NCBI RefSeq assembly: GCF_013003985.1
Contig: NZ_CP053073.1
Span: forward strand, 1,736,001-1,800,000
DNA length: 64,000 nt
Origin: Usitatibacter palustris
GTDB taxonomy: Bacteria; Pseudomonadota; Gammaproteobacteria; Burkholderiales; Usitatibacteraceae
Reading direction: 5' to 3'
Of the stretch, positions 44,425 to 53,585 are shown piece by piece. The notes beneath the pieces are model-generated. The model was not told the DNA's origin and searched no databases. It saw nothing but the letters and a program-made list of their open reading frames with translations. The number at the start of each line of letters is the position of its first letter. The stretch's first letter is position 1. The translations under genes were made by a program, and so were the position numbers.

Positions 44425-45627
44425 ATGCGCCCCCCGTTCGTCCTTGCTTCACTCGCGGTCGCAGTTGCGCCGGCTTTCGCGCAGGCGCAGTGCGCCAATC
44501 CCCTCGAAGTCCGTCCGCCCAACGCGCCCGACCAGAAGCCTGCGTTCGCGCAGCAAACGCGCGCGTGTGAAGCGAAGAGCGATGGCTACACCGTCACCGT
44601 CCTCGCGAAGAACCTGGTGAAGCCCTGGGCCGTGGAGCCGATGCCCAACGGCGAGCTCCTTGTCACCGAGAAGGCCGGGCAACTGCGCATCGTCACGGCC
44701 AGGGGTGAGGTGAAGGCGCCGATCTCGGGCGTTCCCAAGGTCGACGACAAGGGGCAGGGCGGCTTGCTCGACGTGGCGCTGAGCCCCACGTTCGCCAACG
44801 ACCGCACGATCTACTTTTCCTTCTCCGAGCCGCGCGAAGGCGGCAATGCCACCAGCGTCGCGAAGGGCGTGCTCAATTCCGAGCGCACGGCGCTCGAGCA
44901 AGTGAAGGTCATCTTCCGCGCCATGCCCACGTACAAGGGCGACAAGCACTACGGCTCGCGGCTCGCGTTCGGGCCCGACGGGATGCTCTACGTGACGACC
45001 GGCGAGCGCTCCGACACGCCCATGCGCAAGCTCGCGCAGCAGAAGGACAACCACATGGGCAAGGTGATGCGCATCACGCCCGAGGGCGCGCCGGCCGATG
45101 GCAATCCGTTCACAACGGAAGCGGGCGCGATGAAGGAAGTCTGGTCGCTGGGTCACCGCAACGTGCAGGCGGCCGCCTTCGATGCGCAGGGGAAGCTCTG
45201 GGTCATCGAGCACGGCACGCAGGGCGGCGACGAGCTGAACCTCGTGCGCAAGGGCAGCAACTACGGCTGGCCGATCCAGGCCTACGGCGAGGAATACAAC
45301 GGGCGTCCGATCGAGGGCGCGGTGACCGATCGCCCCGGCTACGAGCAGCCCGCGTACTACTGGGATCCGGTGATCGCCCCGTCGGGCGCGCAGTTCTATT
45401 CCGGCAAGGCGTTCCCGAAGTGGAAAGGCAATCTCTTCATCGGCGGGCTCAAGGACAAATTCCTGGTGCGCCTCGTGATGGAGGGAGATCGAGTCACGGG
45501 CGAGGAACGGCTCTTCCAGGATCGCGGGCAACGCATCCGCGACGTGCGCGAAGGGCCGGACGGCGCGCTGTACGTCGTCACCGACGAAACCAGAGGGGAA
45601 CTCTGGAAGATCACTCCCAAGATTTGA
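44425..45627 (+). CDS. PQQ-dependent sugar dehydrogenase, soluble aldose type (YliI-like)
   Basis: The 400-residue protein has a signal peptide (to AFAQAQ, residue about 20) and the six-bladed propeller of soluble PQQ glucose/aldose dehydrogenases: NLVKPWAVEPMPNGELLVTEKAGQL (blade 1), GGLLDVALSPTFANDRTIYFSFSEP, HYGSRLAFGPDGMLYVTTGERSD, GHRNVQAAAFDAQGKLWVIEHGTQGGDELN with the catalytic-base His, NYGWP, and YYWDPVIAPSGAQFY. It oxidises sugars in the periplasm if PQQ is available; no pqq synthesis genes are in the window. The upstream CGGAG is a modest ribosome site. Confidence 0.9.
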   Translation: MRPPFVLASLAVAVAPAFAQAQCANPLEVRPPNAPDQKPAFAQQTRACEAKSDGYTVTVLAKNLVKPWAVEPMPNGELLVTEKAGQLRIVTARGEVKAPISGVPKVDDKGQGGLLDVALSPTFANDRTIYFSFSEPREGGNATSVAKGVLNSERTALEQVKVIFRAMPTYKGDKHYGSRLAFGPDGMLYVTTGERSDTPMRKLAQQKDNHMGKVMRITPEGAPADGNPFTTEAGAMKEVWSLGHRNVQAAAFDAQGKLWVIEHGTQGGDELNLVRKGSNYGWPIQAYGEEYNGRPIEGAVTDRPGYEQPAYYWDPVIAPSGAQFYSGKAFPKWKGNLFIGGLKDKFLVRLVMEGDRVTGEERLFQDRGQRIRDVREGPDGALYVVTDETRGELWKITPKI

Positions 45628-45638
45628 CCGGCGCGTCC

Positions 45639-46196
45639 TTACTTGATCGAGTACACCACTCGTCCGGTCGTGCCGCTCAGCTCGAGTGTCTTGCCGGCGG
45701 GAATCGTGCCCACGACGATGATCTGCGGAGGCGCTCCCCATGAAACCCCGAGGGCCGCGTCGTCCTTGACCTTGGTGGCGAGGTGCGGCTTGTGCATGCA
45801 GCCCTTGTCGCACGACGCCGAGGCGGGCAGGGTGCCCGGAAGCACCTCGACGGGACCGCGCGTGGCAACCGGCGAGCAATTGACGGGCGCACCGCCATTC
45901 ATGGGCACATAGCCGATGCAAGCCACGACCGCGACCACGGCGGTCAGTTGCTCGTTCGTTTCGTTGCAGGATCCCTGCAGGACCGGAATGCCGCCCTTGG
46001 CCTGCTTCACGGGCTTCGACGTGGCGAGCTTGCCCTTGTCGTCGAGGTGGATCGCGTCGGACGGGTACCACTTCACGTCGACGAGGTAACCGCCCTTGTT
46101 CGCGACGCATTGCCTTGCCGAGGCGCTACCTGCGCCGAAAACGGCGGCCATCGCGACGAACGCGAGCGCGGCCGACTGGATCGCTTTTTTGTGCAC
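45639..46196 (-). CDS. Secreted cysteine-containing protein, unknown
   Basis: The 185-residue protein has a signal peptide (HKKAIQSAALAFVAMAAVFGAGSASA) and six cysteines in the mature part (RQCVANKGG, QGSCNET, VVACIGY, VNCSPV and SCDKGCMHK), suggesting disulfides in the periplasm. No family is recognised. The start is taken as GTG at 46196 because GGGAGAATCAC precedes it and it begins a clean signal peptide; the frame itself extends further upstream. It is convergent with the sugar dehydrogenase gene, 11 bases away. Confidence 0.68.
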   Translation of the reverse strand: MHKKAIQSAALAFVAMAAVFGAGSASARQCVANKGGYLVDVKWYPSDAIHLDDKGKLATSKPVKQAKGGIPVLQGSCNETNEQLTAVVAVVACIGYVPMNGGAPVNCSPVATRGPVEVLPGTLPASASCDKGCMHKPHLATKVKDDAALGVSWGAPPQIIVVGTIPAGKTLELSGTTGRVVYSIK

Positions 46197-46285
46197 CGTG
46201 ATTCTCCCTGGGAAGGCTCGTTTTTGAGACCTGCTGACGCAGATCATGCCAAAGCCCGGGCGGAATGAGAATCAGGACATTGGTC

Positions 46286-47113
46286 TCATGACCTCGGCCA
46301 CTGCGCGGGGTCCACGCGATAGAGATTCGCGAACTCCGCATAGAGCGCCGGGTGCATGTGCGCCATCGCCTGCGGCTGCTCGAAGAAGACCTCCGTCGCG
46401 ACCGCGAAAAACTCCGCGGGGTTGGTCGCGCCGTAGTGATTGAGCAGCGAAGGCTGGCCCGTGAACGCGGCCTGCTGGAGCATGGCGAATTCATAAGCGA
46501 GGACCTGCGACCAGCTCGGATAGCGGTCGCGGTTGCCGAGCCAGGGCGCGCCGTTCGCGTAGCCTTTTTCCTGATCGAGCTGGTGCGCGAATTCGTGGAT
46601 CACAACGTTTCGTCCATCGTCGGCAATGGCGGCGTCGTTCAGCGTGTCTTCCCAGGAAAGCACCACCTGACCCTGCGTCCACGATTCGCCGGAAAGCGCG
46701 CGCCGCTCTTCCTGAAGGATGCCCGACGGCTCCGGCCGGATCCGGTCGACAAGGAACGCGCCCGGGTAGACGAGGATTTGCCGCAGGTTGGGATAAGGCG
46801 TGCTCTTGCGGTTGAGGACGAGCAGGCAGGCTTGCGCGGCGATGGTGATGCGCATCTCGTCGGTGATGGCCACGTCGTCGCAGCCGATGAAGTTCTTCTC
46901 GAGCAGGAAGACCTGGATCCGCGCTTCCAACTGGAGGCGCAGGGACGGGGGCAGGTTGCGGGCGAGGGGCACGCGGCGGTCGATGATTTCGCGCCAGGCG
47001 GCGGGGAAGGGCATATCGCGCGCCTTGCGCCGGCGGTACGCGGCAAACAGCGGCCCCCCGACGAGACCCGCGATGACGAGGAGGAGGACGAAACCGATCG
47101 CGTAGGGGGTCAT
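46286..47113 (-). CDS. mtfA: MtfA-type zinc peptidase
   Basis: The 275-residue protein carries an N-terminal hydrophobic segment (residues 5-25) and the MtfA catalytic motif HEFAH (H173, E174, H177), followed by the distal Glu helix NPAEFFAVATEVFFEQP. In E. coli MtfA is a soluble peptidase that binds the glucose repressor Mlc. This homologue has a predicted membrane anchor, which is common outside the enterics. The start MTPYAIGF at 47113 is the first Met giving a compact protein. It is divergent from the lectin-like gene at 47272. Confidence 0.9.
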   Translation of the reverse strand: MTPYAIGFVLLLVIAGLVGGPLFAAYRRRKARDMPFPAAWREIIDRRVPLARNLPPSLRLQLEARIQVFLLEKNFIGCDDVAITDEMRITIAAQACLLVLNRKSTPYPNLRQILVYPGAFLVDRIRPEPSGILQEERRALSGESWTQGQVVLSWEDTLNDAAIADDGRNVVIHEFAHQLDQEKGYANGAPWLGNRDRYPSWSQVLAYEFAMLQQAAFTGQPSLLNHYGATNPAEFFAVATEVFFEQPQAMAHMHPALYAEFANLYRVDPAQWPRS

Positions 47114-47271
47114 GGACTCGACATGGCGCCGCCGGGCGAGTCTTTCAAGTGCAACCGCGATCTTGTAGGACGCGACCTTGGTCTCGGCGCGTGCGTCCGC
47201 TCGCGCACATAGAATGGCCTGGCGTCCCCAAAGGGGGCTCGCTTCATACAACTACAGGGAAATGCGCACAC

Positions 47272-48255
47272 ATGAAAACCTCGCACCTGCGCGGCCTCGC
47301 CGCCGCTGCAGTACTCGCCTCGGTCGTCCCCGCTGTCCAGGCCCAGACCATCGAACAGGCCAAGGCCGCGTACCCGCAATTCGACGCCCGGTACTACCAC
47401 GACAAATATCCCGACCTGCAGAAGGTCATCGGCTACAAGCCCGACGACCTGCTGATGCACTTCATCAAGCACGGCCAGAACGAGTTGCGCGCCCCGAGCG
47501 CCAGCGGCGACGCGAAAAAAGTGTCGTACACGCAGTGGGCGGCCGGCTGCAACAAGGGCTGGTGGGGCGGGGTGTGGCACGAGGTGGTGAAGGGGAAGGG
47601 CGGCGTCCACATCCTCAAGAACGTGTGGCACCACTACTGCGACGAGAACGTCTACAAGTACGCCATCGCCTTCGACGACTTCAAGGATCCGCCGCGCTCC
47701 GCGCACGGCAAGAGCTTCATGCGCGCCGGGGACTACATCAAGGATGGCGAGTACATGGTGAGCGAAGGCGCCCACTTCATCGCCGCGATGCAGTCCGACG
47801 GCAACTTCTGCATCTACCAGGGCTCGAGCCCCGCGAAGATCCACGGCAGCAACAAGTGGTGCACGCTGCGCGGCGCCAGTCCGGGAAACGGCAAGTACTT
47901 CGCGATCATGCAAGGCGATGGCAACTTCTGCGTCTACAAAGGCACGGGTCCCGCCGACAACAAGGGCCACGTGAACTGCTACCCGGGCAAGGGCCTGAAT
48001 GCGACGCCGCCGTACTACTTCCTCGCGCTGCAGAACGACAACATGCGCGAGCCCAACCTCGCGATCTATCGTGGCTCGGGCCCGGGCAACAACCTGGGCT
48101 GGATCTGGGACCGCATCACCACCGCGCCGCCCAAGCCCGACACGGTGTGGGAATCGATCGGCAAGGGCATCGTCAAGGGCGCGGGTGCCGTGAACCAGGC
48201 GATGATCGACTACACGAAGGCCAAGGAAACGTCGACGACCACCCCGCCCTGGTAG
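47272..48255 (+). CDS. Secreted protein with YYxxxYPDL domain and B-lectin-like repeats
   Basis: The 327-residue protein has a signal peptide (to VQAQ, residue about 22). Next comes one copy of a domain known from other secreted bacterial proteins, QFDARYYHDKYPDLQKV followed by LMHFIKHGQNELRAPS (about 30-75), then a Cys/Trp-rich part (GCNKGWWGGVWHE). Three motifs follow that resemble bulb-type mannose-binding lectin sites QxDxNxxxY: MQSDGNFCIYQG, MQGDGNFCVYKG and a degenerate LQNDNMREPNLAIYRG. This suggests a carbohydrate-binding exoprotein. The exact ligand is unknown, and no anchor or sorting signal is seen. Confidence 0.72.
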   Translation: MKTSHLRGLAAAAVLASVVPAVQAQTIEQAKAAYPQFDARYYHDKYPDLQKVIGYKPDDLLMHFIKHGQNELRAPSASGDAKKVSYTQWAAGCNKGWWGGVWHEVVKGKGGVHILKNVWHHYCDENVYKYAIAFDDFKDPPRSAHGKSFMRAGDYIKDGEYMVSEGAHFIAAMQSDGNFCIYQGSSPAKIHGSNKWCTLRGASPGNGKYFAIMQGDGNFCVYKGTGPADNKGHVNCYPGKGLNATPPYYFLALQNDNMREPNLAIYRGSGPGNNLGWIWDRITTAPPKPDTVWESIGKGIVKGAGAVNQAMIDYTKAKETSTTTPPW

Positions 48256-48341
48256 CACGTCGGGCCTCCACGAATATGTGACCTGCTTCACTGGCGCCGG
48301 CCGGGAAGCGGGTCACACTCGTGCAGGGGGAGGGATTGCCG

Positions 48342-51197
48342 ATGGACGGACTGCTGAACTTCATCACCGGGCCGCTGCCCGGGTCGCCGCTGCCGGCCAG
48401 CTACGACCCGGCGCTGGTCGCGCTTTCGTATTTCGTCGCGTCCTTTGCCGCCTACTGCGCGGTCGAGCTCGCCGGCCATGTCCGCGAGCATCGCAACGAT
48501 CCCCGCCGCTCCTATTCGTGGCTCTTCGGCGGCGCCTTCGCGATGGGCGCGGGCATCTGGTGCATGCACTTCGTGGCGATGCTTGCGTACAAGCTGCCCG
48601 TTCCGGTGCTCTTCGACCTGCCGACCACGTTGCTGTCGATGGCGGTTGCCGTGGTCATCTCCGGCTTCGCGCTGGACCTCGTCACGCGGCCCACACTTTC
48701 CCGGCTCAAGCTCGCCTTCGGCGGCGTGGTCATGGGCCTGGGCATCTGCACCATGCACTACACCGGCATGGCGGCGATGCGCCTCGATGCGCTGGTCCTC
48801 TACTACCCCGGTCCGTTCCTGCTCTCGATCCTGAATGCCATCGTCTGCTCGACGATCGCGCTGTGGCTGGTCTTCTGGCTCGAGGGAACGAAGACCCGGC
48901 ACAAGGTGCTCTCCGCGGCCGTGATGGGCCTTGCGATCTGCGGCATGCACTACACGGGCATGTACGCGACGGTGTGCGTGGGCACGGGAGCGATCGAAAC
49001 GGGCAACGGCCTCAACCCGGTGCCGCTCGCCGCGGGGATCGCCACCGTCACGATGTTGATCATCGCGATGACGCTGGGCCTCTCAATGCAAAGCCGCCTC
49101 GCCTCGCGCGACCTCACGGAGCGCAATCGCCGGCTCTCCGAGGAAATCGAGCGCCGCCGCAAGATCGAGGCCGAGCTCAAGCACCACCAGGACAACCTGC
49201 ACGCGCTGATTGCCGATCGCACGCGCGAGCTCGCGGTCGCACGCGATGCGGCCCAGGCCGCCAATCGCGCGAAGAGCGAATTCCTCGCGATGATGAGCCA
49301 CGAGATCCGCACGCCGATGAACGGCGTGCTGGGAATGACCGAGCTCCTCCTCGGCACGACGCTCGACACGACCCAGCGACGCTTCGCGGAGACGGCGCAT
49401 CGCTCCGGCGCCTCGTTGCTGCGGGTCATCAACGACATCCTCGACCTGTCGAAGGTCGAGGCCGGCAAGCTCGAGCTGGTGCACGCGCCGTTCGACATCC
49501 GCGAGCTCACCGACGAGGTCATCGCCTCGCTCGCCGAGGGCGCGCGCCGCAAGGAGCTCACCCTGGGCTGCGCGCTCGCCCCCGTGCTTCCCGCGCGCGT
49601 GGTTGGCGACGCGGGTCGTCTTCGCCAGGTGCTCGTGAACCTCGTGGGCAATGCGATCAAGTTCACCGACAAGGGTTCGGTCGTCGTGCGCGTGGCCTGG
49701 GATGCTGAAACGGAAGACGCACTGTGGCTGCGCTTCGAAGTCTCCGACACGGGCATCGGCATCGCCGAGCAGCACATCGACAAGATCTTCGAGATGTTCA
49801 CGCAGATCGATGGCCAGTTCGGACGCCGCCAGGGCGGCACGGGGCTGGGCCTGCCGATCTGCAAGCAGCTCGTCGAGAAGATGGGCGGCGAGATCGGCGT
49901 GCACAGCACGCCGGGCGCGGGTTCGCGATTCTGGTTCAAGGTACGGCTGGCAAAGCAGGTGGGCGAGATTCCCTCGACACCCTCGCTGCTGCAGGGCCTG
50001 CGCGTGCTGGCCGTCGAGAACAACGCCGTGAACCGCGAGATCCTCAGCTACCAGCTCGATGCGACCGGCGTGCGCCACGATTCAGTGGCCAGCGGCGAGA
50101 TTGCGCTGCTCAGGATGCGCGATGCCGCGGCGGTCAAGCGCGACTATCGCGTGGTCATCCTCGACAACGTGATGCCCGAGATGGATGGCTTCGAGCTCGC
50201 GCGCGAGATCCGCGGCGATCCCACGCTGGGCAAGGCGCACCTCGTGATGCTGAGCTCGACCGGCGTGGACCAGGCCGCCGCGCGCCACGCGGGGATCGAT
50301 TACTACCTGCTGAAGCCCGTTCGCCAGTCCGACCTCCTCGATTGCCTCATGGGAATCCTCGCGAAGACGACCGACGGCCCGATCGCATTGCCGACGGCGC
50401 CGCGCGGCGCGCGCTTCGCCGCACGCGTGCTGCTGGTGGAGGACAACCCCGTCAATCGTGAAGTGGCGGTGCACATGCTCAAGCACCTGGGGTGCGAGGT
50501 GGGCATCGCGGAGAACGGCCGCGAGGCCCTCGACGCGCTCGACCACTCCGTCTTCGACCTCGTGCTCATGGATTGCCAGATGCCCGAGATGGACGGCTAC
50601 GAAGCCACGGCGCAGATCCGGCGCCGCGAAGCCATGCGCGCACCTTCGCCGCGCGTGCCCATCATCGCGTTCACGGCCGGAGCGGTCGACGGCGATCGCG
50701 ACAACTGCCTCGCCGCGGGCATGGACGACTACATGAGCAAGCCGTTCACGCAGCAGGAGCTCGAGAGGAAGCTCATGTCCTGGCTGCCCGCGGTGAAGAC
50801 CACGCCGGTGGCGCAGCCTGCCGCCAAGGTGCGCGATTCAAGCCCGCACCTCGACGCGAGTGTCCTCGAGGGCCTGCGCGCGCTGGGCAGCGGCGACAAG
50901 CTCGTGACACGCGTGATCGATGTCTACCTGCGCGATTCGCGCAACCGCATGAAGGCGCTTCGCGAGGCGGTCGCGCAGGCCGATGCGGTGGCGATCGCCC
51001 GCTCGTCCCACGCACTCAAGTCTTCCAGCGGCAACGTGGGCGCGACCTCGCTCACGTCGCTCGCGCGGCACATGGAAGTGATGGGGCATGAACGCACGCT
51101 CGAGGAATCGGCGGCGCTGCTCGCGAGGATCGAGACCGAGTACGTCGCGGTGACGGCCGAGCTCAGCGCGTGGGGGATGGTCGCGCCCGCCGGTTAG
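48342..51197 (+). CDS. MHYT-domain hybrid histidine kinase with two receivers and an HPt
   Basis: The 951-residue protein begins with a seven-helix MHYT sensor (about 30-240) holding [16 protein letters not shown] and [10 protein letters not shown], motifs thought to bind a metal and sense gases. A coiled coil follows, then HisKA with H320 in [12 protein letters not shown], a HATPase ([22 protein letters not shown]), receiver 1 with D608, receiver 2 with D744, and a C-terminal HPt with H890 in [13 protein letters not shown]. Receiver 1 has VENN where most have VDDN, so its Mg site may be weak. The ATG at 48342 follows GGGAGG. No separate response regulator is adjacent; a diguanylate cyclase lies downstream on the other strand. 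Confidence 0.92.
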   Translation: MDGLLNFITGPLPGSPLPASYDPALVALSYFVASFAAYCAVELAGHVREHRNDPRRSYSWLFGGAFAMGAGIWCMHFVAMLAYKLPVPVLFDLPTTLLSMAVAVVISGFALDLVTRPTLSRLKLAFGGVVMGLGICTMHYTGMAAMRLDALVLYYPGPFLLSILNAIVCSTIALWLVFWLEGTKTRHKVLSAAVMGLAICGMHYTGMYATVCVGTGAIETGNGLNPVPLAAGIATVTMLIIAMTLGLSMQSRLASRDLTERNRRLSEEIERRRKIEAELKHHQDNLHALIADRTRELAVARDAAQAANRAKSEFLAMMSHEIRTPMNGVLGMTELLLGTTLDTTQRRFAETAHRSGASLLRVINDILDLSKVEAGKLELVHAPFDIRELTDEVIASLAEGARRKELTLGCALAPVLPARVVGDAGRLRQVLVNLVGNAIKFTDKGSVVVRVAWDAETEDALWLRFEVSDTGIGIAEQHIDKIFEMFTQIDGQFGRRQGGTGLGLPICKQLVEKMGGEIGVHSTPGAGSRFWFKVRLAKQVGEIPSTPSLLQGLRVLAVENNAVNREILSYQLDATGVRHDSVASGEIALLRMRDAAAVKRDYRVVILDNVMPEMDGFELAREIRGDPTLGKAHLVMLSSTGVDQAAARHAGIDYYLLKPVRQSDLLDCLMGILAKTTDGPIALPTAPRGARFAARVLLVEDNPVNREVAVHMLKHLGCEVGIAENGREALDALDHSVFDLVLMDCQMPEMDGYEATAQIRRREAMRAPSPRVPIIAFTAGAVDGDRDNCLAAGMDDYMSKPFTQQELERKLMSWLPAVKTTPVAQPAAKVRDSSPHLDASVLEGLRALGSGDKLVTRVIDVYLRDSRNRMKALREAVAQADAVAIARSSHALKSSSGNVGATSLTSLARHMEVMGHERTLEESAALLARIETEYVAVTAELSAWGMVAPAG

Positions 51198-51667
51198 GTC
51201 GAGCGCGACTTCCGCGGCCCACGCGGGTGTAGTGGAGGTGGCCGCTGCCCGAACCCGGGCGGGGCGCGGTATGACCGTGGCCTCTCGATTGCACCGAAAC
51301 AACCCGGCTCCCTTGCGCGCGCCTTCCTGACGGCCGTCATTACGGCGCGCGGATTCTCGCGAATAACGTGAAGAAGCACTAGCGCTGTGCCCGTGGGAAC
51401 GCGGTTGCCTCGCTCCCAATGGCGAAGGGTAGCTACCGGAAAACCGAAATGACCCGCGAACTGGCGCTGCGTGAGGTTCATGCGGTCTCGAAGAGCGCGA
51501 ACGTCGAATCCGACGTATCGCAGGTCGCGACGTGGGACGCCTTGCGCACGTGTCTCTGATTGCGAGTTTGCATTCGACTGATCCACGGGATCTTCGAACT
51601 GATCCCGCGGATCACTTTGGCGATCCTGTGGATCAGGCGAGTGCAAATCATGTTTTCGAGAGGTCAC
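51194..51667 (-). CDS. Orphan XRE-like helix-turn-helix regulator
   Basis: A 157-residue protein with a HigA/NadS-type DNA-binding core at about 53-115: [21 protein letters not shown], then a [19 protein letters not shown] recognition region and [13 protein letters not shown]. The N-terminus holds three tandem seven-residue repeats ([21 protein letters not shown] at 12-32), encoded by the 21-bp palindromic repeat at 51580-51634. The C-terminal tail is Pro/Arg-rich. This core usually belongs to toxin-antitoxin antitoxins, but no toxin gene lies on either side. Its stop overlaps the hybrid kinase stop (TTAG). The start is uncertain. Confidence 0.62.
   Translation of the reverse strand: MTSRKHDLHSPDPQDRQSDPRDQFEDPVDQSNANSQSETRAQGVPRRDLRYVGFDVRALRDRMNLTQRQFAGHFGFPVATLRHWERGNRVPTGTALVLLHVIRENPRAVMTAVRKARAREPGCFGAIERPRSYRAPPGFGQRPPPLHPRGPRKSRST
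51580..51634. repeat. Three palindromes GATCC-N3-GGATC phased at 21 bp
   Basis: Units lie at 51580-51592 (GATCCACGGGATC), 51601-51613 (GATCCCGCGGATC) and 51622-51634 (GATCCTGTGGATC). Their starts are exactly 21 bases apart, two DNA turns. A wider imperfect inverted repeat (51567-51586 and 51628-51647, 18 of 20 matching) encloses them. They fall in the N-terminal codons of the helix-turn-helix gene. Confidence 0.85.
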
Positions 51668-51709
51668 GGCCTCTCAACGCGGGACCGCGAAAAGCCGACG
51701 ACAAGCGCG

Positions 51710-52687
51710 CTAGTCGGCGGCGGCTGCGTGCGGCGGCTGGGGCCGGCCCGCGGAGACTTCGTTCCAGTAGCAGATGTGCGACTGGCGATCCTTGCGGAAC
51801 TCTTCCTTGGCGATGTACATCGCCTTGTCGGCCTCGGCGAGGACGCCGGCGGCACCCATGCCGAAGCGATATTCGGCAACACCCACGGACACGGCGACGT
51901 TGATTTCCTTGCCCGGCTCGATCTCGCAGGGACTCGTGGAGATCGCCTTCACGATGCGGTCCATCACCATCTTGAGCGCGCGGTTGCGGTGCAGGCCGAC
52001 GACGAACTCGTCGCCACCCCAGCGCGCGACCCAGTCGCCGCGCCGCGTGTTGAGTTGCAGCAGCGCCGCGACGTGAGAGATGCAGGCATCGCCCGCGGTG
52101 TGGCCGTGCGCGTCGTTGATCTTCTTGAAATCGTTGATGTCGAAGAACGCGATCTGGAATCCCTGCAGGTCCCGTTCGGCACGCGCGATTTCCTCGGTGA
52201 GCCGCTTGTCGCCGGCGCGCCGGTTGTAGATGCCGGTGAGGTCGTCGGTATCGGACACGCGCTCGAGCCGGTTGATCGTCTCGTGCAACTGCGTGAGGGT
52301 GTATTGCGTGCCCTCCATCAGCCGACCGGCGCGGTCGGGGAAGTGCACGGGTAGATCGGGGATCGCGCGCGAATCGATGTAGTTGCGCAGTGCCTCGGCG
52401 GTGAGGTCGATCGGCACCAGCAACTCGCGAAGCAGCCACAGCGTGCCGAGGAAGCCCATGAAGCACGCCAGCATCAGCGCGACGATGATCGGGTACATCC
52501 CCGCCCAGTCGGACCGCGCGAACAGCAGATAGATGATGAAGACGACGAGGGGGCTCAGCGTGCCGACGAACGCGGCGAGGGCAAACTTGGCGGCGTAGCT
52601 GGTGCTGAGCTGGCGAAACCCCGACGCCAGCCGATAGATCCCCATCCGCGGGAGGACAGAGCTGCCAGGGGGAATCTTGCTGACCAT
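51710..52687 (-). CDS. Membrane-bound diguanylate cyclase (GGDEF)
   Basis: The 325-residue protein has two transmembrane helices (about 34-56 and 63-88), a HAMP-like/coiled linker (about 90-142), and a GGDEF domain starting DTDDLTGIYNRRAGD. It carries an intact GGDEF signature at 224-228 and an I-site RRGD (215-218) five residues before it, so it should make cyclic di-GMP from two GTP and be inhibited by product. The short periplasmic loop leaves little room for a ligand domain. Its neighbours are an orphan regulator and the MHYT hybrid kinase, hinting at a common signalling theme, but the genes are not in one operon. Confidence 0.92.
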   Translation of the reverse strand: MVSKIPPGSSVLPRMGIYRLASGFRQLSTSYAAKFALAAFVGTLSPLVVFIIYLLFARSDWAGMYPIIVALMLACFMGFLGTLWLLRELLVPIDLTAEALRNYIDSRAIPDLPVHFPDRAGRLMEGTQYTLTQLHETINRLERVSDTDDLTGIYNRRAGDKRLTEEIARAERDLQGFQIAFFDINDFKKINDAHGHTAGDACISHVAALLQLNTRRGDWVARWGGDEFVVGLHRNRALKMVMDRIVKAISTSPCEIEPGKEINVAVSVGVAEYRFGMGAAGVLAEADKAMYIAKEEFRKDRQSHICYWNEVSAGRPQPPHAAAAD

Positions 52688-52706
52688 GGCAACTATTCTA
52701 GCGAAA

Positions 52707-53585
52707 TCACCCGATCGTGTTGCGTAAAGTCCCGATCCCCTCGATCTCGGTTTCGAGGAGATCGCCGGGCTTCAGGAACTCGGGCGGGGTACGGGCGAAT
52801 CCGACCCCTTCCGGGGTCCCCGTGGAAATGATGTCGCCGGGCTCGAGGGTCATGCCCTGGGAGAGCTCCGCGATCAGCCGTTCGATCTTGAAGTAGAGGA
52901 ACTTCGTACTGGAATCCTGCTTGGTCACGCCGTTCACGCGGCAGGCGACCTTGAGGTTGGTGGGATCGACCTGGTCGGCCGTGACGATGCACGGACCCAT
53001 GGGGCAGGTGCCGTCGAAGCTCTTGCCCTTGTGCCACTGGCCGCCGTGGCGGCGCTGCACATCGCGCCAGGTGACGTCGTTGATGACCGTGTAGCCGAAG
53101 ATGTGTTTCATCGCGTCGGCTTCGCTGATGTTCTTGCCGCCCGTGCCGATGATCACGCCGAGCTCCACCTCCCAGTCGAGCGAGGTCGAGATGGCGGCAT
53201 CGAACGGGATCGTGCCGTACGGATCGTTCACCGCGGTCACGGCCTTGCTGAAGAACACCGGGTGCCTCGGAAGCTCGCGCTTTTCCTCGAGCTTCTTCGC
53301 GCCTTCCTCGAAATGCTCGAGGTAGTTCCAGCCCACGCAGAAGACGTTCTTCGCCGGGCGCGGGATGGGGGCGTGGAGCTTCACGTCGGCGAGCGACACG
53401 GTCGGCGCATCGGACTTGGCGGCGATCGCCTTCAGCTTCGCGAGCGCGCCCGCACCGCCGCCGATGATCTCGAGCACGGTCGTGAACCCCGAGGCCGAGA
53501 GGTCGACGATGCGCTTGTCGTCGAGGAGGATGCCGGGGTGACGGGTGCCGGTGGCGGGAATCTTCGAGTAGGTGACGAGCTTCAT
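52707..53585 (-). CDS. Fumarylacetoacetate hydrolase family protein
   Basis: This 292-residue FAH-fold enzyme has KNVFCVGWNYLEHFEE, the metal-binding acids in STSLDWEVELGVIIG, YTVINDVTWRD, KSFDGTCPMGP and the C-terminal PGDIISTGTPEGVGFARTPPEFLKPGD. Family members hydrolyse or decarboxylate C-C bonds of acylpyruvates or ring-cleavage products with Mg2+; the precise substrate is not decided here. The start overlaps the stop of the 3-hydroxyisobutyryl-CoA hydrolase gene by four bases (ATGA), placing it last in the minus-strand valine cluster. Confidence 0.9.
   Translation of the reverse strand: MKLVTYSKIPATGTRHPGILLDDKRIVDLSASGFTTVLEIIGGGAGALAKLKAIAAKSDAPTVSLADVKLHAPIPRPAKNVFCVGWNYLEHFEEGAKKLEEKRELPRHPVFFSKAVTAVNDPYGTIPFDAAISTSLDWEVELGVIIGTGGKNISEADAMKHIFGYTVINDVTWRDVQRRHGGQWHKGKSFDGTCPMGPCIVTADQVDPTNLKVACRVNGVTKQDSSTKFLYFKIERLIAELSQGMTLEPGDIISTGTPEGVGFARTPPEFLKPGDLLETEIEGIGTLRNTIG

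Noticed and set aside
51194..51667. A toxin-antitoxin pair with the HigA/NadS-like regulator as antitoxin.
   Set aside because: No small toxin-like gene lies on either side; the neighbours are a hybrid kinase and a diguanylate cyclase.
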